Assembly: GCA_944474755.1 (NCBI GenBank)
Contig: OX104114.1
Coordinates: 30,093,220-30,157,219 of the forward strand
Length of the DNA: 64,000 bases
Source: Limnoperna fortunei
Lineage: Eukaryota > Mollusca > Bivalvia > Mytilida > Modiolidae
Direction of reading: 5' to 3'
Below the pieces are notes generated by a model. It had not been told where the DNA came from. It worked only from the letters and a program-made list of their open reading frames with translations, and did no database searches. A program made the translations under genes and the position numbers. This document shows, piece by piece, positions 1 to 6,799 of the stretch. The stretch's first letter is position 1. Every line of letters begins with the position of its first letter.

Positions 1-869
1 TACCCCAACCAAGTATCTCGGATGTGCATAAATGTCAACAAAATCGAAAATCGGCAGAAAAAATCAAATGTCAAGGCCCCATCGGTACCCCCTAAATTTC
101 AGCGGTTGAATGTTTGTGCATTGATAAATCCTTGAAATATACATCTGAATTATGTCTTCATGAGTTGTTCTAGCTGAAACAAACATTTTTTCTACTTGAT
201 CATTTATTTTGAAATGCCATCGAGTGTCGTCCGGTATGCACGACTGCAGTATTTTACCGAGCAAAGAAACGGTTTCCCTATTACAATGAATTGAAAGTAA
301 CATTCCTGTGAATTAAACTGTCAAAATAGCATCACTGTTGACCTCCTGAAAAGTCACCTTTTCAACAAAAAAAAAAAAAAAAAAAAAAAAAAAAACAACT
401 TCGTGATAATATATAAAATTGTCACGTGACTTTAGTCGTTTCCACCAGTCAAATCAATGCGTTTTATTTGTATTTTATAAATAAAAATCAAAGAATTTTC
501 TGTCTTTCTTATTTATTTCATTGGTAAATACACGAAAACATTACAAAATGTCTTTGTATTTTAAATGTAGAAAACACATTGAAGGTATATATACGTCAAA
601 ATTTGACTTTCTGCATATCGTCTTCCGTGGTCCAGTGGTATCAACGAGGGCTGGCAAGATTGACATCGTCGGTTCGAGCCTAGGATGTGACATATGATTT
701 TTGCATGGTTTTCTGCTACGTTTCACGTATATTTTATGCAGTTATGGTTTTTTATATAGAAAAAACAAAAAAAAAACTGAAATTTTTTTACGCCGCGGTG
801 TAAAAAATGTCGATGGAAGTGGTAAGCCATGATTATTTGTGGCGAAGTCACAAATGAACCTATATTATT
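1..869 (+). repeat. Partial A1 unit (3' part)
   Basis: This is the 3' part of a unit, entering within the cargo region. It contains the 29-A tract (367-395), the palindrome GTCACGTGAC (421-430), a TATATATA run (585-592), the tRNA-like segment (621-692), an A-rich tail (760-776) and the 3' stem-loop before the next unit at 870. The 5' module and G tract lie outside the window. No gene is supported. Confidence 0.93.
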
Positions 870-3800
870 AAGGCTTTCCACTTCCGAGTGGGAAGCCTTA
901 CTGTTATTCTTCTGTTTCTTATTATTAAGGCTTTCCACTTTCCGAGTGGAAAGCCTTCCTGTTATTTGTCTGTTTATTATTATTATTATTCTTTTTTTTC
1001 CGCCAAGTTTCTTTTCCCATTATAAATTTTGTTTCGCGACATGTCGTTAAGATATTTTGTACTATGAATGTACGAGACATTACGCTTTCGCAGTTAACCC
1101 TGTCACACCGAACACTTTTTATTTACGGAGTTATTTCCCTTGAAATAAAAAAGCTTGTGTACAGATAAACTTTGAAACCGTAAAAGATTTTGCAATAAAA
1201 GTTGTTGCAAAATGGTCAGCTATTGATTGCGACAATTTGTTACATATCGCGCAAAGTATTTTGACGACTACTTGTAGGAGTTATTTCCCCTTATTTATGG
1301 GAAGTACATTTTGTACCATTGTAACTCATGAACCAGTGGTGATATAGACTAGATATTTCACAGTTGGTCATCATTGACCTTGACCTTGAAAAAGGTCACA
1401 AGGTCAAAGGTCAAGGTCATGTTCTAATTTTTGACCCTTTGTTGTGTGCAGATCTCCTCCTTTACTATAATAGATAGAGAACTAAAACCTTTACCAAAAT
1501 GTGTATCATATTAAGATCTTGAATCGTCACTTTTTTTATTTGACATTTTTATAAGAGTTATCTCCCCTAGACCAATAAAATATATTGTGAATTACATTAT
1601 ATCACTATATCTCAGTTACTATAACAGATATTTATATGAAACCTTATATCATTAGTCATCATTGACCTTGACCTTGAAAATGGACACAAGGTCAAAGGTC
1701 AAGGTCACATTTGAAATTTTGACATTGTCTTGTCATCGCTATTGCATTGAAACGGTAAAAGATAGGCTATAAGTTATAATGGATAAAATGTTGGTCTCAT
1801 TAAGGCGCAACTTTTTTACATTTAGAGGGAAAGGATCCGACTTCATCTTATAGGAGTTATCCCCCATTACAATCACTCATAATTAGGTTTTCATTAATTA
1901 CTCATCAACTATTGATAGTAGAGGCATTGGGTCTTCACTATAGACCAGTATGACCCTTGACCTTGAAAATAGAAACAAGGTCAAAGGTCAAGGTCATCTT
2001 ATAAATTTTGGTATTTATGATAAATAGTCATTTCTTCATAATTATACGACATATTGACATAGGATCTGCACTGTTTGTCCTTTATTGACCCTCAGCATGG
2101 TCAAGGTCATATTGACAGAAGTCAAGGTCAAAACATATTTTTCGGAAATTCTGCTTTTTCGTGTAAATTAAATGGTAAATCTTAATAAATGCTTTGTTTT
2201 TAAAGCATCAAGTATGCAAATATCAAAAACTTGCTGGTCAAGGGCATTTATGTCAATTAACGTCCTATTTTTTTACCTTTTTTATTTCGAAAGATAGCCG
2301 AATGGTTTTTCTTTCGTGTGTTTATTTTGAAAAGAAAAGTCAATTTCCATAAACCAAAGTTAATGTCACGGTCATTTTTGCGATAAGTGGAAAGCCTCTC
2401 ATTTGTTCGGTAGAACCAATGAACTTATATTTATTCTTATTTTTTTCCGCCAAGTTTTCTTTTCCCATTATAAATTTTGTTTCGCGACATGTCGTAAAGA
2501 CATTTTGTACTATGGATGTATAAGACATTACGCTTTCGCAGTTGACCCTGTCACACCGAACACTTGTTCTTTACGGAGTTATCTACCCTGTTACAGAAAA
2601 GATTGTGTGCAGATAAACTATGAAACCGTAAAAGATTTCGCAATAAAAGTTGTTGCAAAATGGTCAGCTATGGATTGCGACAATTTGTTACATATCGCGC
2701 AAAGTATTTTGACGACTCCTTGTAGGAGTTATTTCCCCTTATTTATTGGAAGTAAAATTTGTACCATTGTAACTCATGAACCAGAGGTGATATAGACTAG
2801 ATATTTCACAGTTGGCCATCATTGACCTTGACCTTGAAAAAGGTCACAAGGTCAAAGGTCAAGGTCATGTTCTAATTTTTGACCCTTGGTTGTGTGCAGA
2901 TCTTCTCCTTTACTATAATAGATAGAGAACTGAAACCTTTACCAAAATGTGTATCATATTAAGATCTTGAATCGTCACTTTTTTTATTTGACATTTTATA
3001 AGAGTTGTCTCCCCTTAGACCAATAATATGCATTGTGAGTTACATTAGATCACTATATCTCAGTAACTATAACAGATATATACATGAAACCTTATATCAT
3101 TGGTCATCATTGACCTTGACCTTGAAAATGGACACAAGGTCAAAGGTCAAGGTCACGTTTGAAATTTTGACATTGTCTCGCCATCGCTATTCCCTTGAAA
3201 CGGTAAAAGATAGGCAATAACTTGTAATAGGTAAAATGTCAACTTTCACCTTGACCTTGCCCAAGGTCACAAGGTCAAAGGTCAAGGTCACCTGGGTTTC
3301 AGTACAGCGACATGTGAATTTTTGTACCTTTGGATTCGCTTTGTTTTTTTAGCTTGCTACATGTCGCAATAAAATTTGGTGCCAGGCATGGGCAAAAACA
3401 TGGGGAATTTGAGGGTATTCCGCCAGCTTGCAAAAAATAAAAAGGGGGGGGGGGTGTTTCTAAGGGACCCCATAAGAATGTAGTGTGTAGATTTCATCCT
3501 AGACCACAGAGAATGGTGAAACAAAATGGACGCCAAATAGTTCGGGGATCGATGTCCTTGACTTGTCGCTACAGTAGAAATCATTCTGACGAACGATACA
3601 AAAATTTCCAGGTCATGAAAGTTGAAGATAGGTTTTTCATGCAAAAATGGCGATTTTCAGAAAAACCATAAATCCTAGCCTTTTGAAAATGCCGCCAATC
3701 GATTTAGAATGTCGATTTTACCCCAACCAAGTATCTCGGATGTGCATAAATGTCAACAAAATCGAAAATCGGCAGAAAAAATCAAATGTCAAGGCCCCAT

Positions 3801-4587
3801 CGGTACCCCCTAAATTTCAGCGGTTGAATGTTTGTGCATTGATAAATCCTTGAAATATACATCTGAATTATGTCTTCATGAGTTGTTCTAGCTGAAACAA
3901 ACATTTTTTCTACTTGATCATTTATTTTGAAATGCCATCGAGTGTCGTCCGGTATGCACGACTGCAGTATTTTACCGAGCAAAGAAACGGTTTCCCTATT
4001 ACAATGAATTGAAAGTAACATTCCTGTGAATTAAACTGTCAAAATAGCATCACTGTTGACCTCCTGAAAAGTCACCTTTTCAACAAAAAAAAAAAAAAAA
4101 AAAAAAAAAAAAACAACTTCGTGATAATATATAAAATTGTCACGTGACTTTAGTCGTTTCCACCAGTCAAATCAATGCGTTTTATTTGTATTTTATAAAT
4201 AAAAATCAAAGAATTTTCTGTCTTTCTTATTTATTTCATTGGTAAATACACGAAAACATTACAAAATGTCTTTGTATTTTAAATGTAGAAAACACATTGA
4301 AGGTATATATACGTCAAAATTTGACTTTCTGCATATCGTCTTCCGTGGTCCAGTGGTATCAACGAGGGCTGGCAAGATTGACATCGTCGGTTCGAGCCTA
4401 GGATGTGACATATGATTTTTGCATGGTTTTCTGCTACGTTTCACGTATATTTTATGCAGTTATGGTTTTTTATATAGAAAAAACAAAAAAAAAACTGAAA
4501 TTTTTTTACGCCGCGGTGTAAAAAATGTCGATGGAAGTGGTAAGCCATGATTATTTGTGGCGAAGTCACAAATGAACCTATATTATT
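870..4587 (+). repeat. A1 unit interrupted by a D element
   Basis: The unit starts with 57 bp of the normal 5' end (870-926), is broken by a 1,506-bp D element (927-2432), and resumes at 2433 in the same ATT run as if nothing were missing. Removing the insert leaves 2,212 bp. The G tract is 11 G (3444-3454), the A tract 29 A (4085-4113), and the tRNA-like segment lies at 4339-4410. Confidence 0.95.
927..2432 (+). mobile_element. D-family Helentron-like non-autonomous element, copy D1
   Basis: The 5' hairpin is 927-957: arms AAGGCTTTCCACT and AGTGGAAAGCCTT, perfect over 13 bp, around TTCCG. It is followed by an ATT run. GGTCA cores lie at 1375-1419, 1663-1707 and 1951-1996 (288-bp steps), with a degenerate fourth at 2086-2130. 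Near the 3' end are AAGTGGAAAGCCT-type sequence, the stem-loop ATTTGTTC-GGTA-GAACCAAT and the end GAACTTATATTTATT. There is no transposase or helicase frame, so it must be non-autonomous. A TIR-type MITE is the alternative, but the 3' inverted repeat is subterminal (about 35-40 bp from the end), which favours the Helentron type. Copy D1 is visibly more diverged from D2 and D3 than those two are from each other. Confidence 0.75.
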
Positions 4588-4617
4588 AAGGCTTTCCACT
4601 TCCGAGTGGGAAGCCTT
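4588..4617 (+). repeat. 5' terminal hairpin / subterminal inverted repeat of the unit
   Basis: Arms AAGGCTTTCCACT and AGTGGGAAGCCTT pair over 13 bp with one mismatch around TCCG. The left arm is also the inverted complement of GGAAGTGGTAAGCC at 6745-6758 (13 of 14 positions over GGCTTTCCACTTCC). The 5' end can therefore pair either with itself or with the 3' end. Every family in the window has the same hairpin, with small changes. Confidence 0.9.
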
Positions 4618-4635
4618 ACTGTTATTCTTCTGTTT

Positions 4636-4660
4636 CTTATTATTATTCTTATTTTTTTCC
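4636..4660 (+). repeat. ATT microsatellite / T-rich tract, the insertion hotspot
   Basis: This is a short (ATT)n run followed by a T tract and CCGCC. The run is longer in A2 units, and in the C element at 49,802 it is longer still. All insertions seen in the window lie in this run of their host element, or directly at a TTATT|AAGG junction produced by such an insertion. Confidence 0.85.
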
Positions 4661-5034
4661 GCCAAGTTTTCTTTTCCCATTATAAATTTTGTTTCGCGAC
4701 ATGTCGTAAAGACATTTTGTACTATGGATGTATAAGACATTACGCTTTCGCAGTTGACCCTGTCACACCGAACACTTGTTCTTTACGGAGTTATCTACCC
4801 TGTTACAGAAAAGATTGTGTGCAGATAAACTATGAAACCGTAAAAGATTTCGCAATAAAAGTTGTTGCAAAATGGTCAGCTATGGATTGCGACAATTTGT
4901 TACATATCGCGCAAAGTATTTTGACGACTCCTTGTAGGAGTTATTTCCCCTTATTTATTGGAAGTAAAATTTGTACCATTGTAACTCATGAACCAGAGGT
5001 GATATAGACTAGATATTTCACAGTTGGCCATCAT
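4661..5034 (+). repeat. 5' module shared by all families
   Basis: The module holds a 10-bp palindrome CGACATGTCG (4697-4706) and two copies of the GGAGTTATYTMCCC-type motif (near 4796 and 4935). The A, B, C and D families all carry recognisable versions. An open frame reading CRKDILYYGCIRHYAF runs through it. In A2 it stops early and in B it is frameshifted, so it is treated as non-coding. Confidence 0.8.
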
Positions 5035-5079
5035 TGACCTTGACCTTGAAAAAGGTCACAAGGTCAAAGGTCAAGGTCA
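5035..5079. repeat. GGTCA core 1: inverted cluster of AGGTCA half-sites
   Basis: The core begins TGACCTTGACCTT and ends AAGGTCAAGGTCA, a perfect 13-bp inverted repeat. It carries several AGGTCA half-sites. The plus strand includes AGGTCAAAGGTCA (a direct repeat with 1-bp spacing) and TCAAGGTCA, the extended monomer site type used by NR5A/FTZ-F1 and ERR receptors. Site identity is read directly from the sequence; binding is not shown. The equivalent core recurs in every unit. Confidence 0.85.
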
Positions 5080-5322
5080 TGTTCTAATTTTTGACCCTTG
5101 GTTGTGTGCAGATCTTCTCCTTTACTATAATAGATAGAGAACTGAAACCTTTACCAAAATGTGTATCATATTAAGATCTTGAATCGTCACTTTTTTTATT
5201 TGACATTTTATAAGAGTTGTCTCCCCTTAGACCAATAATATGCATTGTGAGTTACATTAGATCACTATATCTCAGTAACTATAACAGATATATACATGAA
5301 ACCTTATATCATTGGTCATCAT

Positions 5323-5367
5323 TGACCTTGACCTTGAAAATGGACACAAGGTCAAAGGTCAAGGTCA
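5323..5367. repeat. GGTCA core 2
   Basis: This is the same inverted design, exactly 288 bp downstream of core 1. The centre differs (AATGGACACAAGG in place of AAAAGGTCACAAGG), which removes one half-site. Core and flanks (ATATCATTGGTCATCATTGA before it) are related to those of core 1, so core 1 and core 2 are copies of a ~288-bp subrepeat. Confidence 0.85.
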
Positions 5368-5458
5368 CGTTTGAAATTTTGACATTGTCTCGCCATCGCT
5401 ATTCCCTTGAAACGGTAAAAGATAGGCAATAACTTGTAATAGGTAAAATGTCAACTTT

Positions 5459-5504
5459 CACCTTGACCTTGCCCAAGGTCACAAGGTCAAAGGTCAAGGT
5501 CACC
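5459..5504. repeat. GGTCA core 3
   Basis: This core lies 136 bp after core 2, half the step between cores 1 and 2. It starts CACCTTGACCTTG and ends AAGGTCAAGGTCACC. It is the last part resembling the backbone of the B, C and D families; downstream the unit holds unrelated cargo. Confidence 0.82.
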
Positions 5505-5518
5505 TGGGTTTCAGTACA

Positions 5519-5579
5519 GCGACATGTGAATTTTTGTACCTTTGGATTCGCTTTGTTTTTTTAGCTTGCTACATGTCGC
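5519..5579. repeat. 9-bp inverted repeat pair at the cargo's left edge
   Basis: GCGACATGT (5519-5527) and ACATGTCGC (5571-5579) are exact reverse complements 43 bp apart. The same GCGACATGT also occurs in the 5' module of the unit (4696-4704). The pair may mark an old junction between backbone and cargo, or be chance. Confidence 0.55.
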
Positions 5580-5655
5580 AATAAAATTTGGTGCCAGGCA
5601 TGGGCAAAAACATGGGGAATTTGAGGGTATTCCGCCAGCTTGCAAAAAATAAAAA

Positions 5656-5666
5656 GGGGGGGGGGG
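5656..5666 (+). repeat. Poly(G) tract
   Basis: This is an 11-G run following AAAATAAAAA. Its length varies across units (8 to 12 G) and accounts for several 1-2 bp differences in unit length. It is 10 G in the units beginning 13,436, 26,002 and 40,899, 12 G at about 32,294 and 8 G at about 46,397. Homopolymer sequencing error could contribute. Confidence 0.9.
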
Positions 5667-6296
5667 TGTTTCTAAGGGACCCCATAAGAATGTAGTGTGT
5701 AGATTTCATCCTAGACCACAGAGAATGGTGAAACAAAATGGACGCCAAATAGTTCGGGGATCGATGTCCTTGACTTGTCGCTACAGTAGAAATCATTCTG
5801 ACGAACGATACAAAAATTTCCAGGTCATGAAAGTTGAAGATAGGTTTTTCATGCAAAAATGGCGATTTTCAGAAAAACCATAAATCCTAGCCTTTTGAAA
5901 ATGCCGCCAATCGATTTAGAATGTCGATTTTACCCCAACCAAGTATCTCGGATGTGCATAAATGTCAACAAAATCGAAAATCGGCAGAAAAAATCAAATG
6001 TCAAGGCCCCATCGGTACCCCCTAAATTTCAGCGGTTGAATGTTTGTGCATTGATAAATCCTTGAAATATACATCTGAATTATGTCTTCATGAGTTGTTC
6101 TAGCTGAAACAAACATTTTTTCTACTTGATCATTTATTTTGAAATGCCATCGAGTGTCGTCCGGTATGCACGACTGCAGTATTTTACCGAGCAAAGAAAC
6201 GGTTTCCCTATTACAATGAATTGAAAGTAACATTCCTGTGAATTAAACTGTCAAAATAGCATCACTGTTGACCTCCTGAAAAGTCACCTTTTCAAC

Positions 6297-6325
6297 AAAA
6301 AAAAAAAAAAAAAAAAAAAAAAAAA
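6297..6325 (+). repeat. Poly(A) tract
   Basis: Twenty-nine A residues follow TTTTCAAC. Copies elsewhere are about 26-30 A, and in the unit starting 55,709 the tract is interrupted by a C at 57,423. It could be the tail of an old retroposed sequence to its left, but I see no AATAAA close upstream and no target-site duplication, so this is only a suggestion. Confidence 0.85.
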
Positions 6326-6350
6326 CAACTTCGTGATAATATATAAAATT

Positions 6351-6360
6351 GTCACGTGAC
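6351..6360. promoter_or_regulatory. Palindromic E-box GTCACGTGAC
   Basis: This is a perfect 10-bp palindrome with a CACGTG core, identical to the CLEAR-type consensus bound by TFEB/MITF-family bHLH-ZIP factors. It occurs once per unit, 200 bp before the tRNA-like segment. Motif identity is seen; any regulatory role is inference, and one occurrence per repeat copy could be accidental. Confidence 0.45.
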
Positions 6361-6514
6361 TTTAGTCGTTTCCACCAGTCAAATCAATGCGTTTTATTTG
6401 TATTTTATAAATAAAAATCAAAGAATTTTCTGTCTTTCTTATTTATTTCATTGGTAAATACACGAAAACATTACAAAATGTCTTTGTATTTTAAATGTAG
6501 AAAACACATTGAAG

Positions 6515-6522
6515 GTATATAT
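6515..6522 (+). promoter_or_regulatory. TATATATA run upstream of the tRNA-like segment
   Basis: The run sits 36 bp upstream of the tRNA-like start and is followed by GTCAAAATTTGAC, a near palindrome. It is a possible TATA-like element, but AT-rich sequence makes chance likely. Confidence 0.3.
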
Positions 6523-6550
6523 ACGTCAAAATTTGACTTTCTGCATATCG

Positions 6551-6706
6551 TCTTCCGTGGTCCAGTGGTATCAACGAGGGCTGGCAAGATTGACATCGTC
6601 GGTTCGAGCCTAGGATGTGACATATGATTTTTGCATGGTTTTCTGCTACGTTTCACGTATATTTTATGCAGTTATGGTTTTTTATATAGAAAAAACAAAA
6701 AAAAAA
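6551..6706 (+). mobile_element. tRNA-derived SINE-like segment (Pol III A and B boxes, A-rich tail)
   Basis: The head (6551-6622) carries TGGTCCAGTGG at 6558-6568, matching the A box TRGYNNARNNG, and GGTTCGAGCCT at 6601-6611, matching the B-box core GWTCRANNC. They lie 32 nt apart, normal for a tRNA. The acceptor and T stems do not pair well, so it is degenerate rather than a working tRNA gene, and no anticodon can be assigned. TTTTT at 6628-6632 would end Pol III transcription just after the head. A short body and an A-rich tail (6690-6706) follow. Heads elsewhere: 621, 4339, 8763, 10975, 13187, 15398, 19117, 21329, 23541, 25753, 27964, 33189, 35401, 40650, 42865, 45077, 47289, 49499, 53247, 55460, 57673, 59886 and 63608. 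Confidence 0.6.
6628..6632 (+). terminator. Possible Pol III terminator (T5)
   Basis: Five T residues lie 6 nt after the tRNA-like head. T runs of four or more stop Pol III, so any transcript from the internal promoter would be about 80 nt unless read-through reaches the T run before the GCCGCGG palindrome. Confidence 0.35.
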
Positions 6707-6713
6707 CTGAAAT

Positions 6714-6737
6714 TTTTTTACGCCGCGGTGTAAAAAA
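6714..6737. repeat. 24-bp near-palindrome centred on CCGCGG
   Basis: Six T, then ACGCCGCGGTGT, then six A: one mismatch (G at the third position of the inner 12) from a perfect palindrome. The copy at 40,813-40,836 has ACACCGCGGTGT and is perfect. It lies between the SINE-like tail and the 3' inverted repeat. Confidence 0.8.
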
Positions 6738-6744
6738 TGTCGAT

Positions 6745-6758
6745 GGAAGTGGTAAGCC
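6745..6758 (+). repeat. 3' subterminal inverted repeat
   Basis: GGAAGTGGTAAGCC is the inverted copy of the unit's 5' end GGCTTTCCACTTCC with one mismatch. Its presence just before the stem-loop is the main evidence that the 2.2-kb unit is one entire mobile element rather than an arbitrary satellite period. Confidence 0.8.
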
Positions 6759-6764
6759 ATGATT

Positions 6765-6785
6765 ATTTGTGGCGAAGTCACAAAT
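6765..6785 (+). repeat. 3' stem-loop of the unit
   Basis: ATTTGTGGC, loop GAA, GTCACAAAT: a 9-bp stem with one G-T pair, followed by GAACCTATATTATT and the next unit. The D and B elements have ATTTGTTC/GAACCAAT and C elements AATCGTTCT/AGAACGATT in the same place. The stem differs in sequence but the fold and the GAAC(C/T)TATAT end are kept. Confidence 0.8.
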
Positions 6786-6799
6786 GAACCTATATTATT

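Larger units (their letters stand above)
5505..6744 (+). other. Cargo region specific to A units (~1.24 kb)
   Basis: This block is present in every A unit and absent from the B, C and D elements, which run from the cores to their own 3' ends. It contains the inverted pair GCGACATGT / ACATGTCGC, a G tract, a 29-A tract, GTCACGTGAC, a TATA run and the tRNA-like segment. It looks like captured or inserted sequence carried by the element. Between about 5,670 and 6,296 I recognise nothing. Open frames there (61 to 95 codons) show mostly amino-acid-changing differences between A1 and A2, so they are not supported as genes. Confidence 0.7.
4588..6799 (+). repeat. A1 reference unit, uninterrupted, 2,212 bp
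   Basis: This is used as the reference for the sub-features listed separately. Order: 5' hairpin, ATT run, 5' module with one GGTCA core, second core, third core, cargo (about 5505-6744), 3' inverted repeat, 3' stem-loop and the end GAACCTATATTATT, then the next unit. The short open frames inside (up to 133 codons) overlap on both strands and are not conserved between unit types, so no CDS is called. Confidence 0.96.

Noticed and set aside
927..2432. MITE or TIR DNA transposon with TTA or TA target duplication
   Set aside because: The 3' inverted repeat is followed by about 35-40 bp with a stem-loop rather than lying at the end, and the ATT-run target makes any duplication unreadable. It remains a weaker alternative.
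4606..5007. 133-codon open frame in the 5' module, partly shared by A1, D and other families
   Set aside because: It starts in the hairpin, is cut to about 100 codons by a stop in A2, is frameshifted in B, and differs mostly by amino-acid-changing substitutions. No domain is recognised. Shared openness follows from shared ancestry of the repeat.
5656..5666. G-quadruplex
   Set aside because: There is a single G run without three further G tracts nearby, so an intramolecular quadruplex is not supported.
5569..5856. 95-codon minus-strand frame in the cargo
   Set aside because: The A1 to A2 differences I examined inside it (IF to VL, P to T, T to A) all change amino acids, its C-terminal part depends on the length of the G tract, and a plus-strand frame overlaps it. 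It is not under protein constraint.
5994..6233. 79-codon minus-strand frame repeated in most units
   Set aside because: Short, with no known motif. It is broken in the unit at 40,899 by the 5-bp duplication, and changes between A1 and A2 are mainly replacements. It is treated as a shadow frame of a repeat.
6297..6325. Poly(A) tail of a retrocopied gene
   Set aside because: No recognisable coding sequence or AATAAA lies close upstream and no target-site duplication is seen. It may be a simple A-run microsatellite.
6551..6622. Functional tRNA gene
   Set aside because: The internal promoter boxes fit, but the acceptor and T stems do not pair and no clear anticodon loop exists. Called tRNA-like / SINE-like instead.
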